A stretch of DNA of 48,397 bases from Chitinimonas sp. BJB300 (GTDB lineage: Bacteria; Pseudomonadota; Gammaproteobacteria; Burkholderiales; Chitinimonadaceae): the NCBI RefSeq assembly GCF_002735695.1, contig NZ_PDZH01000017.1, positions 1-48,397 on the forward strand. Reading direction: 5' to 3'. Each line of letters opens with the position of its first letter. The stretch's first letter is position 1. A model generated the notes under the pieces. The model saw only the letters and a list, made by a program, of their open reading frames with translations. It was not told the DNA's origin and did not search any database. Position numbers and translations under genes: made by a program. Positions 1-8,233 of the stretch are shown one piece after another.

Positions 1-1
1 A

Positions 2-121
2 CTTGAATGCCTGAGCATCAAGACGCAGAAGAACCCATTCGCACTTTGCCGCAAGTTACTGATCAACGCCTCCCGCGCGGCTTATGATCAGTTACAGCTG
101 CTTCTCGCAGCTACTGCGTAA
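2..121 (+). CDS. C-terminal end of an unrecognised protein (possibly a transposase), open at the left edge
   Basis: An open frame enters from the left edge and ends at TAA 119-121, giving 39 residues rich in Lys, Leu and Ala (ending LLLAATA). I do not recognise the family. Its position, directly against the broken 5' end of the DUF4276 remnant that follows in the same frame, suggests the 3' end of an insertion-sequence transposase whose arrival removed the start of that gene. No terminal inverted repeat can be verified in the few bases after the stop, so this stays inference. Confidence 0.3.
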   Translation, partial: LECLSIKTQKNPFALCRKLLINASRAAYDQLQLLLAATA

Positions 122-602
122 CATCAGGTATTAACAACATTTCTGGATTTGTATGGTCTAGATACAGACTTTCCTGGCTACAGTCAGAGTTTGAAAGAGC
201 CAGATATCTATAGTCGTGCTGCTGCAATTGAAAACTCACTACACGCCGCTATCGTTAATGCCATAGGTTGCCACCCAGAACGCTTTATTCCGCATATCCA
301 ACCCTACGAGTTTGAAGGACTACTGTTTTCTACATCTGGACGCCTTGGTTCAGATTGAACCAGACTGGCATCTTTGCCTCAAACCACTTCAGAACATACG
401 AAACGCTTTTTCGACACCAGAGCACATCAACAACAGTTTTGAAACCAAACCATCCAAACGCCTTGAAAATACTTTACAGCCCAAATACAAGAAAACCCGT
501 CACGGGCCTTTAATCGCAAAGTCCATCGGTATAAACAGAATTGAGGCTGAATGTGCTCACTTCAAAGCCTGGGTTGATAAATTGCGCAGGGTAGCTATCT
601 AA
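122..602 (+). pseudogene. Truncated and frameshifted DUF4276-family protein
   Basis: Two overlapping frames together read as the C-terminal two thirds of a DUF4276 protein. The first frame (from about 125, no natural start) carries FLDLYGLDTDFPG and then RFIPHIQPYEFEGLLFS. Near 335-345 the frame must shift for the rest to continue: ALVQIEPDW, then SKRLENTLQPKYKKTRHGPLIA and a CAHFKAWVDKL-like tail ending at 602. These blocks occur in this order in DUF4276 proteins, which have a Toprim-like fold and often sit beside an AAA ATPase in bacterial defence loci. No ATPase partner remains here. The loss of the N terminus at the junction with the upstream fragment, plus the frameshift, means the gene is almost certainly dead. 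Family assignment is from recognised motifs, not a search. Confidence 0.65.
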
Positions 603-633
603 GTCGACGACATACCGTTATCGCCATAGAGGA

Positions 634-668
634 AAGGGACTGTAGCTCCGGTAAACTACCTGTCCCTT
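634..668 (+). promoter_or_regulatory. Small hairpin upstream of uvrD
   Basis: AAGGGAC (634-640) pairs with GTCCCTT (662-668); GTAG/CTAC inside can extend the stem. It ends 15 nt before the uvrD start. No T run follows, so it is not a convincing terminator. It may be a leader structure or the tail of the dead upstream gene's transcript. Confidence 0.25.
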
Positions 669-683
669 CGCTGGAAAATCATC

Positions 684-2846
684 ATGTCGTCCTCTTTGCT
701 TAATGGTCTGAACCCAGAACAACTCGCAGCAGTTACCCTGCCTGCCGTACCTGCCCTGATATTGGCAGGTGCAGGCTCGGGCAAGACGCGCGTGTTGACT
801 ACCCGCATTGTCTGGCTGCTATCCACGGGGCAAATCAGCCAACATGGCATCTTGGCAGTGACCTTCACCAACAAAGCCGCCAAAGAGATGTTAACGCGGG
901 TATCGGCCCAACTCCCCATCAATGCGCGTTCTTTGTGGATTGGCACTTTCCACGGTTTGTGTAACCGCATGTTGCGGATGCATTGGCGCGATGCTGGCTT
1001 GCCCGAAGCCTTCCAGATCATGGATATGGCAGATCAACTCTCAGCCATCAAGCGACTGCTGAAGGCGCTGAATATCGATGACGAGAAATACCCACCCCGA
1101 GAGTTGATGTACTACATCAATGCCAATAAAGAAGAGGGCCGTCGCCCTGGCGAGGTAGAAGCCTGGGATGCCCATTCTCAGCAGATGAAGCAGCTGTATG
1201 AGGAATACGAACGCCAATGCCGCCGGGAAGGCGTAGTCGACTTTGCCGAACTACTTCTGCGTTGTTATGAGCTATTGCGCGATAACACTGCGTTGCGTAG
1301 CCACTATAACGCCCGCTTCCGTTACATCCTCGTCGATGAATTCCAAGATACAAACCGCCTGCAATACCGCTGGCTGAAGCTATTGGCCGGCAAGCGCGAC
1401 TCGCTTGGTACGGCAACCGCGCATGATACAACCGGTGAACCAGCAGCTGTCTTCGCCGTAGGCGATGATGATCAATCGATTTATGCCTTTCGTGGCGCCA
1501 ACGTCGGCAATATGGCCGACTTCCAGCGCGATTTTTCAGTAAAAACGGTGATCAAGCTGGAACAGAACTACCGCTCGCACGGCAATATTCTTGAAGCAGC
1601 CAATGCGCTGATTGCCTACAACCGTGGACGGCTAGGCAAGAACCTGTGGACTTCTGAATCAGCAGGTGACTTGATCCGGGTGTTCGAGGCTGCTACCGAT
1701 TTCGAAGAGGCTCAGTTCGTCGTAGAGGAAGTACGCCAGTTGCAGCGTGATGGCACGCCGCTGAATGATATGGCAGTACTTTACCGTTCAAATGCCCAAT
1801 CACGGGTACTGGAACACGCGTTGTTCCAAGCTGGCCTGCCATATCGGGTTTATGGCGGCCTGCGCTTTTTTGAACGACAAGAAATCAAGCACGCCCTCGC
1901 TTATTTGCGCCTTATCGCCAACCCAGACGACGACAACGCACTCTTAAGGGTTATCAACTTTCCCGTACGCGGCATTGGCAACCGTACCCTGGAAGTGCTG
2001 GGTGAAACAGCACGAGGGACCGGCACCAGCATCTGGCAAGCTGCTTGCTCCGGTGGGGCAGGGCGTAGCGCTGCGGCTGTTGCAAAGTTCGTGCAACTCA
2101 TCGAAGGCATGCGCGCCCAGCAAGAAGGCTTGAGCCTACCTGAATTGACGCAACTGGCTATCGAACAAAGCGGCCTGATCGAGCACTACCGTAATGACAA
2201 GGAAGGCCAGGACAGGCTGGAAAACCTGGATCAGTTGATCTCGGCCGCCGCTGTCTTCGTGCAGGAAAATGAAAACAACGTGAATGCCTTCCTGGCGCAC
2301 GCTTCACTAGAAGCGGGTGACCATGAAGCTGCACCCGGCCAGGATGCATTGCAACTGATGAGCGTGCATGCGTCCAAAGGCCTGGAATTCCATGCCGTCT
2401 TCCTGACAGGCATCGAAGAAGGCTTATTCCCACACGATAATAGTATTGCCAACCCTGAAGGCCTGGAGGAAGAACGCCGGCTCGCCTACGTTGCCATCAC
2501 CCGTGCCCGGCGCAAGCTCTATATGAGTTTGGCGCAAAGCCGTATGTTGCATGGCCAGACGCGATTCTCGATTGCCTCGCGCTTTCTAAGCGAGATTCCC
2601 GAGGCACTGCTCAAGTGGCTCAACCGTGGCTACGCCCCCTCAGCCATGCCTGCACGCAAACTAGAAAAGAACACGCCAGAACACGGCCTACGAGTAGGTT
2701 GCACTGTTGAACACGCCAAATTTGGTGAAGGGGTTGTGGTGAACTATGACGGCACCGGCAAGAACGCCAATGTCCAGGTGAACTTCGGTGCCGTAGGCCT
2801 GAAGTGGCTTGCATTGGAATATGCCCGGCTTACACTAGTTAACTGA
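684..2846 (+). CDS. uvrD: UvrD/Rep/PcrA-type superfamily 1 DNA helicase
   Basis: A 720-residue ATP-dependent 3'-5' DNA helicase, the usual length for UvrD/PcrA. The Q motif glutamine is at residue 13 (NPEQLAAV), Walker A AGAGSGKT at 28-35, Walker B VDEFQDT near 217-223 and motif III GDDDQSIYAFRGA near 260. Motif IV-VI segments follow, including QNYRSHGNIL, VHASKGLEF and RRLAYVAITRAR. The last 50 residues (VGCTVEHAKFGEGVVVNYDG and on) match the C-terminal Tudor-like domain of UvrD/PcrA that contacts RNA polymerase or repair partners. It is expected to unwind DNA in nucleotide excision and mismatch repair. It is followed by a 300-bp gap, so it probably forms a single-gene unit. Separating uvrD from rep on sequence alone is not certain, but the C-terminal domain favours UvrD. 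Confidence 0.93.
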   Translation: MSSSLLNGLNPEQLAAVTLPAVPALILAGAGSGKTRVLTTRIVWLLSTGQISQHGILAVTFTNKAAKEMLTRVSAQLPINARSLWIGTFHGLCNRMLRMHWRDAGLPEAFQIMDMADQLSAIKRLLKALNIDDEKYPPRELMYYINANKEEGRRPGEVEAWDAHSQQMKQLYEEYERQCRREGVVDFAELLLRCYELLRDNTALRSHYNARFRYILVDEFQDTNRLQYRWLKLLAGKRDSLGTATAHDTTGEPAAVFAVGDDDQSIYAFRGANVGNMADFQRDFSVKTVIKLEQNYRSHGNILEAANALIAYNRGRLGKNLWTSESAGDLIRVFEAATDFEEAQFVVEEVRQLQRDGTPLNDMAVLYRSNAQSRVLEHALFQAGLPYRVYGGLRFFERQEIKHALAYLRLIANPDDDNALLRVINFPVRGIGNRTLEVLGETARGTGTSIWQAACSGGAGRSAAAVAKFVQLIEGMRAQQEGLSLPELTQLAIEQSGLIEHYRNDKEGQDRLENLDQLISAAAVFVQENENNVNAFLAHASLEAGDHEAAPGQDALQLMSVHASKGLEFHAVFLTGIEEGLFPHDNSIANPEGLEEERRLAYVAITRARRKLYMSLAQSRMLHGQTRFSIASRFLSEIPEALLKWLNRGYAPSAMPARKLEKNTPEHGLRVGCTVEHAKFGEGVVVNYDGTGKNANVQVNFGAVGLKWLALEYARLTLVN

Positions 2847-3146
2847 TAGGTGTGATGCGTTTGCAGTTGGAGAAACGTGCTGATCCCATTTAGATTGGTA
2901 CAAAGATGAACAAGTCCAGCTCTGTCCGCCTACCGTTCCAACCACTGAACTGAGCAAAGTTGTGAGGGCATTCGGTCATTACCGCCTCGCATACATAACC
3001 TATTATGTGACGTCGTTGTGCCCAACCTTGCCCACAAATCCGGCCCAACACGATCGTAAACCTAAGGTCGACAGAACCTAGGCTCTGCCGCAATACCGCA
3101 GGCCCACATATATATATGTTGTTGTGTTGTTGAGGAGAGTGGACTC
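2847..3146. other. Gene-free gap between uvrD and the receiver-TPR gene
   Basis: About 300 bp with no credible gene. It ends in a TA-repeat/TTG-rich tract (3107-3135) and a good ribosome binding site, GAGGAGAG, just before the next start. It presumably holds the promoter of the receiver-TPR gene. No clear terminator hairpin with a T run was seen. Confidence 0.5.
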
Positions 3147-4871
3147 ATGGACCAGGCCAATTCCCCCTTATTTTCAGCTCGCGCCGCTCGTGCCAGTGGC
3201 GACGACGAAGATACGGCAGAGGCTATCGAGCAGGCCTACGCCAACAGACCCATCGACATCGACTACGGCAACAAGCGCTTTTTGGTGATCGACGCGGTGC
3301 AGGAAATGCGCTCGGCCATGAACGCCACCTTGTCGACCTTCGGTGTCACCAAGATTGAATACGCCCACCGCGCCATGGAGGCCATCGGCATCATCAAACG
3401 TGGTAACCATGATGTGATCTTGTGTGACTTCGACCTTGGCAATGGCTACGACGGACTACATCTGCTTGAAGAATTGAAGCTGCGCAATCTGCTCAGGCCT
3501 TCTGCAGTGTTCATGATCGTCACCGGCGAACGTCGCTCACGTTTGGTGATTTCTGCGGCGGAGCTTGCCCCCGATGGTTACTTACTCAAGCCCTTCACGG
3601 GCGAAGAATTGAAGCAACGGCTTGATCGTGCCTACAACAAGAAGTCTGCCTTCGAAGACCTTGATACCGCCATCATGAATGAGGATTACTTCAAAGCCCT
3701 GGCCGACTGCAATGAGCGTATCGCCAATAAAGACCCATTCCTGCTCGACTTCCTGAAGCTCAAAGGCCGCATCGCACTAACCATCGGCGATTTCGCTTTG
3801 GCACGCGAAACCTACCAAAACGTAATCGATGCACGGGAAATACCCTGGGCCAAGATGGGCATGGCCAAGGCACTATTCCACTTGAAAGATTACGCAACGG
3901 CCAAGCAATTGTTTGAGGCACTGCTCGCGGAGAACAACCGAATTATGGAAGCCTATGACTGGCTGGCCAAAATTCACCAAGCCGAGCACGAGCCTATAGA
4001 GGCACAAGGCATGTTGCAACGGGCGGTAGATCTATCGGCAGCCAATGTCAGCCGCCAGAAGAAGCTCGGTGAAGTCGCTATGCGCAATGGTGACTATGCG
4101 ACGGCAGTCCAGTCATTTCAGAAAACCATCAATGTGGCCAAATTCTCGTTTTGGCGTGATGCCGCCGACTATTCAGCCTTAGCCAAGGCACATATCGGTA
4201 ATAACGAAGTGGGGGAGGCAGCCAAAGTGGCGGCCGATGTGCGGCGAGAATTCCGCTACGACCCCAAAGCCGACATGCTGGCGACAGTCATGGAAACCCA
4301 GATTGCACTCAAACAAGGAAATGAAAACCGCGCCCAGCAGCTTTTGAACAAGGCCAAACAACAGTTTGCCGATGTAGCCAATGACCTACCTGACCATTTT
4401 GCCCTTGAACTGGCAGAGGCTTGTTACCGGTTGGACGAAGACGCAGCCGGCGGTGAAATCGTCCAAAAAGTACTACGCAACCACCATGAAGATGCCGCAA
4501 TACTCGAAAAGGTATCGACGCTCTACGCGGCAGTCGATCGGGCTGATTTAGGCCAGACCATGATTGAAGAAACTGCACGCGCGATTGTCGGCATCAATAA
4601 CGATGCAGTGCGTATGGCTCAATCGGGCGATATTCAGGGAGCAGTGCAAAAGTTTATCGAGGCTGTCGAAGAAATGCCGGCAAATGTGCAGGTGATGCTG
4701 AATGCCGTAAATGCCATGCTCGCTTATGTGAGCCGTAATGGCTGGCACCAGGAATATATGGAAACCGCGCAGCTTTATCTGGATAGAGTCAAAAGCCTTG
4801 AACCCGCCAGTGTGAAATATCTGAAACTGCGCGATGCCTACAATACATCGCGCCGCCGCTTCAGAACTTAG
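3147..4871 (+). CDS. Response-regulator receiver domain fused to tetratricopeptide repeats
   Basis: This 574-residue protein has an acidic N-terminal tail, a receiver domain at about 43-165, and then a long helical region with tandem TPR-like repeats to the C terminus (for example LKLKGRIALTIGDFALARETY and KKLGEVAMRNGDYATAVQSF). In the receiver the phospho-acceptor is Asp94 (CDFDLG), with Thr126 (VTGE) and Lys148 (LLKPF) in place. The usual first-strand acidic pair is Asp49-Ala50, so one Mg-ligating Asp is missing. There is no DNA-binding output domain, so signalling should run through protein-protein contacts. The start is supported by GAGGAGAG 10 nt upstream. No histidine kinase is adjacent, so partner and process are unknown. 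It converges on rng. Confidence 0.8.
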   Translation: MDQANSPLFSARAARASGDDEDTAEAIEQAYANRPIDIDYGNKRFLVIDAVQEMRSAMNATLSTFGVTKIEYAHRAMEAIGIIKRGNHDVILCDFDLGNGYDGLHLLEELKLRNLLRPSAVFMIVTGERRSRLVISAAELAPDGYLLKPFTGEELKQRLDRAYNKKSAFEDLDTAIMNEDYFKALADCNERIANKDPFLLDFLKLKGRIALTIGDFALARETYQNVIDAREIPWAKMGMAKALFHLKDYATAKQLFEALLAENNRIMEAYDWLAKIHQAEHEPIEAQGMLQRAVDLSAANVSRQKKLGEVAMRNGDYATAVQSFQKTINVAKFSFWRDAADYSALAKAHIGNNEVGEAAKVAADVRREFRYDPKADMLATVMETQIALKQGNENRAQQLLNKAKQQFADVANDLPDHFALELAEACYRLDEDAAGGEIVQKVLRNHHEDAAILEKVSTLYAAVDRADLGQTMIEETARAIVGINNDAVRMAQSGDIQGAVQKFIEAVEEMPANVQVMLNAVNAMLAYVSRNGWHQEYMETAQLYLDRVKSLEPASVKYLKLRDAYNTSRRRFRT

Positions 4872-4969
4872 CAAGACAAAAACCTATAACGCAGTCTTGT
4901 TGGCTTAGCTAACTACGCCACAGTCCCGCTGGGATGGATAGGTCGCGTTATGTTTCAAGCAACGGCAAC

Positions 4970-6427
4970 CTACACCAGAATCACATCGTACTGTTCCTGA
5001 AAATAAGCGCTCTCCACCTGCAAGGAAATCGGCTTGCCAATGAAGTCAGCCAACATGGCGAGATTAGCGCTTTCTTCATCGAGAAACATATCGATTACGG
5101 TTTGGCTGGCCAGAATGCGATATTCCTTGGCGTTGAACTGGCGTGCCTCACGCAGAATCTCACGCAGAATGTCGTAACAAGCCGTCTGCGCAGTCTTGAT
5201 TTCACCACGCCCCTGGCACACAGGGCAGGGTTCGCACAAGATATGCGCCAAACTTTCGCGCGTACGCTTACGCGTAATTTCCACCAAACCCAAGCTGGTA
5301 AAGCCAGATACCGTGACCTTGGTCCGGTCTTTACCTAATGCCTTATGCAGCTCATGTAGTACTTGGTCACGATGCTCGTGATTATCCATGTCGATGAAAT
5401 CGACAATAATGATGCCACCAAGGTTACGTAGCCGAAGCTGGCGGGCAATAACCTGCGTAGCTTCCAGATTGGTTTTGAAGATGGTGTCATCAAACGAGCG
5501 GGTACCGACAAAACCGCCGGTATTTACATCGATAGTGGTCATCGCTTCGGTTTGGTCGATGATCAGATAACCACCAAACTTCAAATTTACCCGGCGAGCC
5601 AAGGCACGCTCTATTTCGGCTTCCACACCGTGCATTTCGAATACCGGGCGTTCGCCAAGATAGTGCTCTAGCCGCGGTGCAACGTTGGTAACAAACGCAT
5701 CGGCAAACTCGCTCATCTTCACAAACGTTTCACGTGAATCGACTACCACCTTCTGAGTCTCATCGCGCACAATGTCGCGCAGCACACGCATTGCTAAATT
5801 CAAGTCCTGATACAGCACTGACTTGGGTGGCATAGTCTTGGACTTTTGCTTGAGGTCAGCCCAGATCAGGCTCAGGTACTCAACGTCGGCATGCAGCTCG
5901 TCTTCACTGGCATGTTCTGCGGAAGTTCGAATGATATAACCACCATGCTGGTCACCTGACGGCAACATTTTCAGCAACCGTTCGCGCAGGTGTTCACGCC
6001 CTTCACCATGCTCAATACGCTGGCTGACACCAATGTGATGTTCCTGGGGCAGGAAAACCAGAAAACGGCCCGCAATGCTGATCTGGGTAGAAAGGCGAGC
6101 GCCCTTGGTGCCGATCGGGTCCTTGATCACCTGCACCATCACACTTTGGCCTTCGTACATCAGCCGTTCGATTCGCTGTGGCTCGGTTGGGTGCTGCCGC
6201 TGTTCAATCACATCGGCAATATGTAGAAAAGCCGCCCGCTCAAGGCCAATTTCAATAAACGCTGACTGCATACCAGGCAATACGCGCTTCACCGTGCCCA
6301 AGTAGACATTCCCCACGATACCGCGCTGGGCGGTACGTTCGATGTGGATCTCCTGTACTACGCCTTCTTCGGTCACCGCTACCCGTGTTTCCTGGGGGGT
6401 AACGTTGATGAGGATATGCTCTTTCAT
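4970..6427 (-). CDS. rng: Ribonuclease G
   Basis: At 485 residues, this is the length of RNase G and lacks the long C-terminal scaffold of RNase E. The N terminus MKEHILINVTPQETRVA leads into an S1 domain (GNVYLGTVKRVLPGMQSAF, then AFLHIADV). The catalytic DNase I-like region contains the two metal-binding aspartates in TTIDVNTGGF and IIIVDFIDM. The Zn-link cysteines appear as CEPCPVCQGRG. It is an endoribonuclease that trims the 5' end of 16S rRNA and helps turn over mRNA in the cytoplasm. In many proteobacteria rng follows maf; here it lies 78 bp downstream of holA instead, at the end of a leuS-lptE-holA-rng series. Confident call. Confidence 0.95.
   Translation of the reverse strand: MKEHILINVTPQETRVAVTEEGVVQEIHIERTAQRGIVGNVYLGTVKRVLPGMQSAFIEIGLERAAFLHIADVIEQRQHPTEPQRIERLMYEGQSVMVQVIKDPIGTKGARLSTQISIAGRFLVFLPQEHHIGVSQRIEHGEGREHLRERLLKMLPSGDQHGGYIIRTSAEHASEDELHADVEYLSLIWADLKQKSKTMPPKSVLYQDLNLAMRVLRDIVRDETQKVVVDSRETFVKMSEFADAFVTNVAPRLEHYLGERPVFEMHGVEAEIERALARRVNLKFGGYLIIDQTEAMTTIDVNTGGFVGTRSFDDTIFKTNLEATQVIARQLRLRNLGGIIIVDFIDMDNHEHRDQVLHELHKALGKDRTKVTVSGFTSLGLVEITRKRTRESLAHILCEPCPVCQGRGEIKTAQTACYDILREILREARQFNAKEYRILASQTVIDMFLDEESANLAMLADFIGKPISLQVESAYFQEQYDVILV
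5726..5741. other. parS-like 16-mer inside rng
   Basis: CGTTTCACGTGAATCG matches the chromosomal ParB-binding consensus TGTTTCACGTGAAACA at 13 of 16 positions, including an intact GTTTCACGTGAA core. Chromosomal parS sites often lie inside genes. The match is imperfect and could be chance in coding DNA. Confidence 0.3.
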
Positions 6428-6505
6428 ATTGGCCTACCCGAAATTGTGTACCGCAGCACACGCCCCAAAGCATGTGCTGAGGTACATATATTCAGTGCAC
6501 CGATA

Positions 6506-7513
6506 TCACTTGGGCATCAACCGCATGCCCAGTTTCAGCAACTCCTCCCATGCCTCACCACTGCCCACTCCTTTTACAATTCGGTCGATATCCGCAGCAT
6601 GCGCCAAGGCCGCTTTAAGTTGGCTGGCCTTGAGCCTATCAAGCGCTGCCGGGTAGCGTTTTTGCTTTTCGCCCCAAACGCGATTCTCCCGATACAACTG
6701 CTGCAAATTCCCCCCATGCGAACGCCCCAGTCCAACCTTGAGCAATGCCCGTACTTCGTCAGCCATAGCCCATAAGACCAAAGTGGGCGCCTCACCTTCC
6801 CCCTTCAAACCATCCAGCATTCGTGACAACCTGGCCGCATCCCCCGCAACCAGGGCTTCACCAAGCCCCCATACATCGTAGCGGGCCACATTGGCGACTG
6901 CAGCTTGCATATCACCTAGATTCAATTCGCCCGACCCATGTAACAAAGCCAGCTTGTCGATTTCCTGTTTGGCTGCCAGAAGATTACCCTCCACTCGCGC
7001 AACCAGATAATCCATCGCCTCGGCACTTAAACGCTGTTGTTGGCGACCAAGCCGCTCGGCTATCCACACAGGCAACTCATTACGGCTAACCGCAGCGCAT
7101 CCCACAGCCGCACCGGCCTCTTCCAACGCCAAGAACCACTTGCTTGATAGCTGTGGTTTATCCAGCTTCGGTAATTGCACCAGCAGGACATTATCGACTG
7201 GCGCACTGGCAGCGTAGAACTGCAGCGCTTCGCCACCTTCTACGCCCGGCTTGCCATTTGGTATCCGAAGCTCAACCAACTTTTGTTCCGAAAACAGTGA
7301 AATTGCCTGGCCCGAAGCAGCCAATTCCATCCATTTGAAACCCGGCTCCACCGTCAGTACCTGGCGTTCACTAAAACCTTGCTGCCGTGCCGCGTCACGA
7401 ATCGCCTGGGCGGCCTCCAATGCCACCAAGGCTTCTTCGCCATGCACCACATACACGGGCAGTAGGCGGCCTTTGGCCAGGTGCGCACTGAGTTCGCTAG
7501 GGCGTAGCTGCAC
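6506..7513 (-). CDS. holA: DNA polymerase III delta subunit
   Basis: A 335-residue protein with the HolA layout: N-terminal PVYVVHGEEALVALEAAQAIRD (the degenerate AAA+ nucleotide-fold start), then VLLVQLPKLDK and LLAAKQEIDKLALL, and a helical C-terminal domain (WGLGEALVAGD, LVLWAMADEVRALLKV). Delta is the wrench subunit of the clamp loader and opens the beta clamp so that it can be loaded onto primed DNA. The start lies 2 nt after the lptE stop, so the genes are translationally close, as in many proteobacteria where lptE-holA follow leuS. Length and motifs are normal. Confidence 0.93.
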   Translation of the reverse strand: MQLRPSELSAHLAKGRLLPVYVVHGEEALVALEAAQAIRDAARQQGFSERQVLTVEPGFKWMELAASGQAISLFSEQKLVELRIPNGKPGVEGGEALQFYAASAPVDNVLLVQLPKLDKPQLSSKWFLALEEAGAAVGCAAVSRNELPVWIAERLGRQQQRLSAEAMDYLVARVEGNLLAAKQEIDKLALLHGSGELNLGDMQAAVANVARYDVWGLGEALVAGDAARLSRMLDGLKGEGEAPTLVLWAMADEVRALLKVGLGRSHGGNLQQLYRENRVWGEKQKRYPAALDRLKASQLKAALAHAADIDRIVKGVGSGEAWEELLKLGMRLMPK

Positions 7514-7515
7514 TT

Positions 7516-8031
7516 TTATTTACCCGGCACCGAAGTCATAGGCGCCAGTTGCGGTTTTAACGCCGCCAGCCGGCGAATAATCTGCTGCGCAGCATCAACA
7601 TGCATATCGTGCAGCAGGGCTCTTTCCTCAGCCGCCTTGCCCAGGAGATTACTTTCGTCGAATGAGTAATCACGCCGCAATATCAGCTCCGTTGGGGCAA
7701 TCCAGTTGGTACCGCCCTGTTCAAGCTTAAAGCGCGCGCGGTAGACCAGTTGGTATTCCACTACGCGGCCCGATTTGTTCACCGTCAGTATCTGCTTCTG
7801 CATCGATTCATCCAGCACCGCCAGCACCGCCTCGGCGCTTACAGGCGAAACAAGCTGCATATCGGGCCGTAATGACAATTGCCGATGCAGCACCTCGCCC
7901 AAACCGGTTACCGGGGCTTGTAGATAGAGAGTAGCGAAAGGCAATGACATGCTCTCATCCAAACCCCGTAAGCGAAAACCGCAGGCGGATAAGAAACACA
8001 CAAGGCTCAGGATAAGAAGGCGGGGGCGCAT
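7516..8031 (-). CDS. lptE: LPS-assembly outer-membrane lipoprotein LptE
   Basis: A 171-residue lipoprotein. Residues 1-17 form a signal sequence with a lipobox (LSAC), followed by GFRLRG, the typical start of mature LptE. LptE plugs the LptD barrel and helps insert lipopolysaccharide into the outer leaflet of the outer membrane. The central VEYQLVYRARFKL and late LILRRDYSFDESNLLGKA blocks are characteristic (the latter includes the RRDYSFD segment common in this family). It lies between leuS (202 bp upstream) and holA (2 nt downstream). lptD is not in this window. The family is divergent, but gene order strongly supports the call. Confidence 0.92.
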   Translation of the reverse strand: MRPRLLILSLVCFLSACGFRLRGLDESMSLPFATLYLQAPVTGLGEVLHRQLSLRPDMQLVSPVSAEAVLAVLDESMQKQILTVNKSGRVVEYQLVYRARFKLEQGGTNWIAPTELILRRDYSFDESNLLGKAAEERALLHDMHVDAAQQIIRRLAALKPQLAPMTSVPGK

Positions 8032-8193
8032 GGGCAGTCAGTTCAAGGATTCAGCATGGCAAGGGGTGGTCACCAAGCCGGTACGAGTATAAGCACGCAT
8101 TTCTAACTTATGCGACCTATCGCACAAGGTTTGGCAACATCACAACCATTTCACAATAAGTTGAGTGGCCAAGACAAATACCAAGCAGCGGGC

Positions 8194-8216
8194 AAAGAGC
8201 CAATAACCGGCCCTTT
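8194..8216 (-). terminator. Weak hairpin downstream of leuS
   Basis: On the minus strand AAAGGGCC pairs with GGCTCTTT (8 pairs, one G-U) around a 7-nt loop, 18 nt after the leuS stop. No T run follows. It could reduce read-through into lptE or mark an RNA processing site; a full intrinsic terminator is not supported. Confidence 0.25.
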
Positions 8217-8233
8217 ACCACGGGTATAAACAA

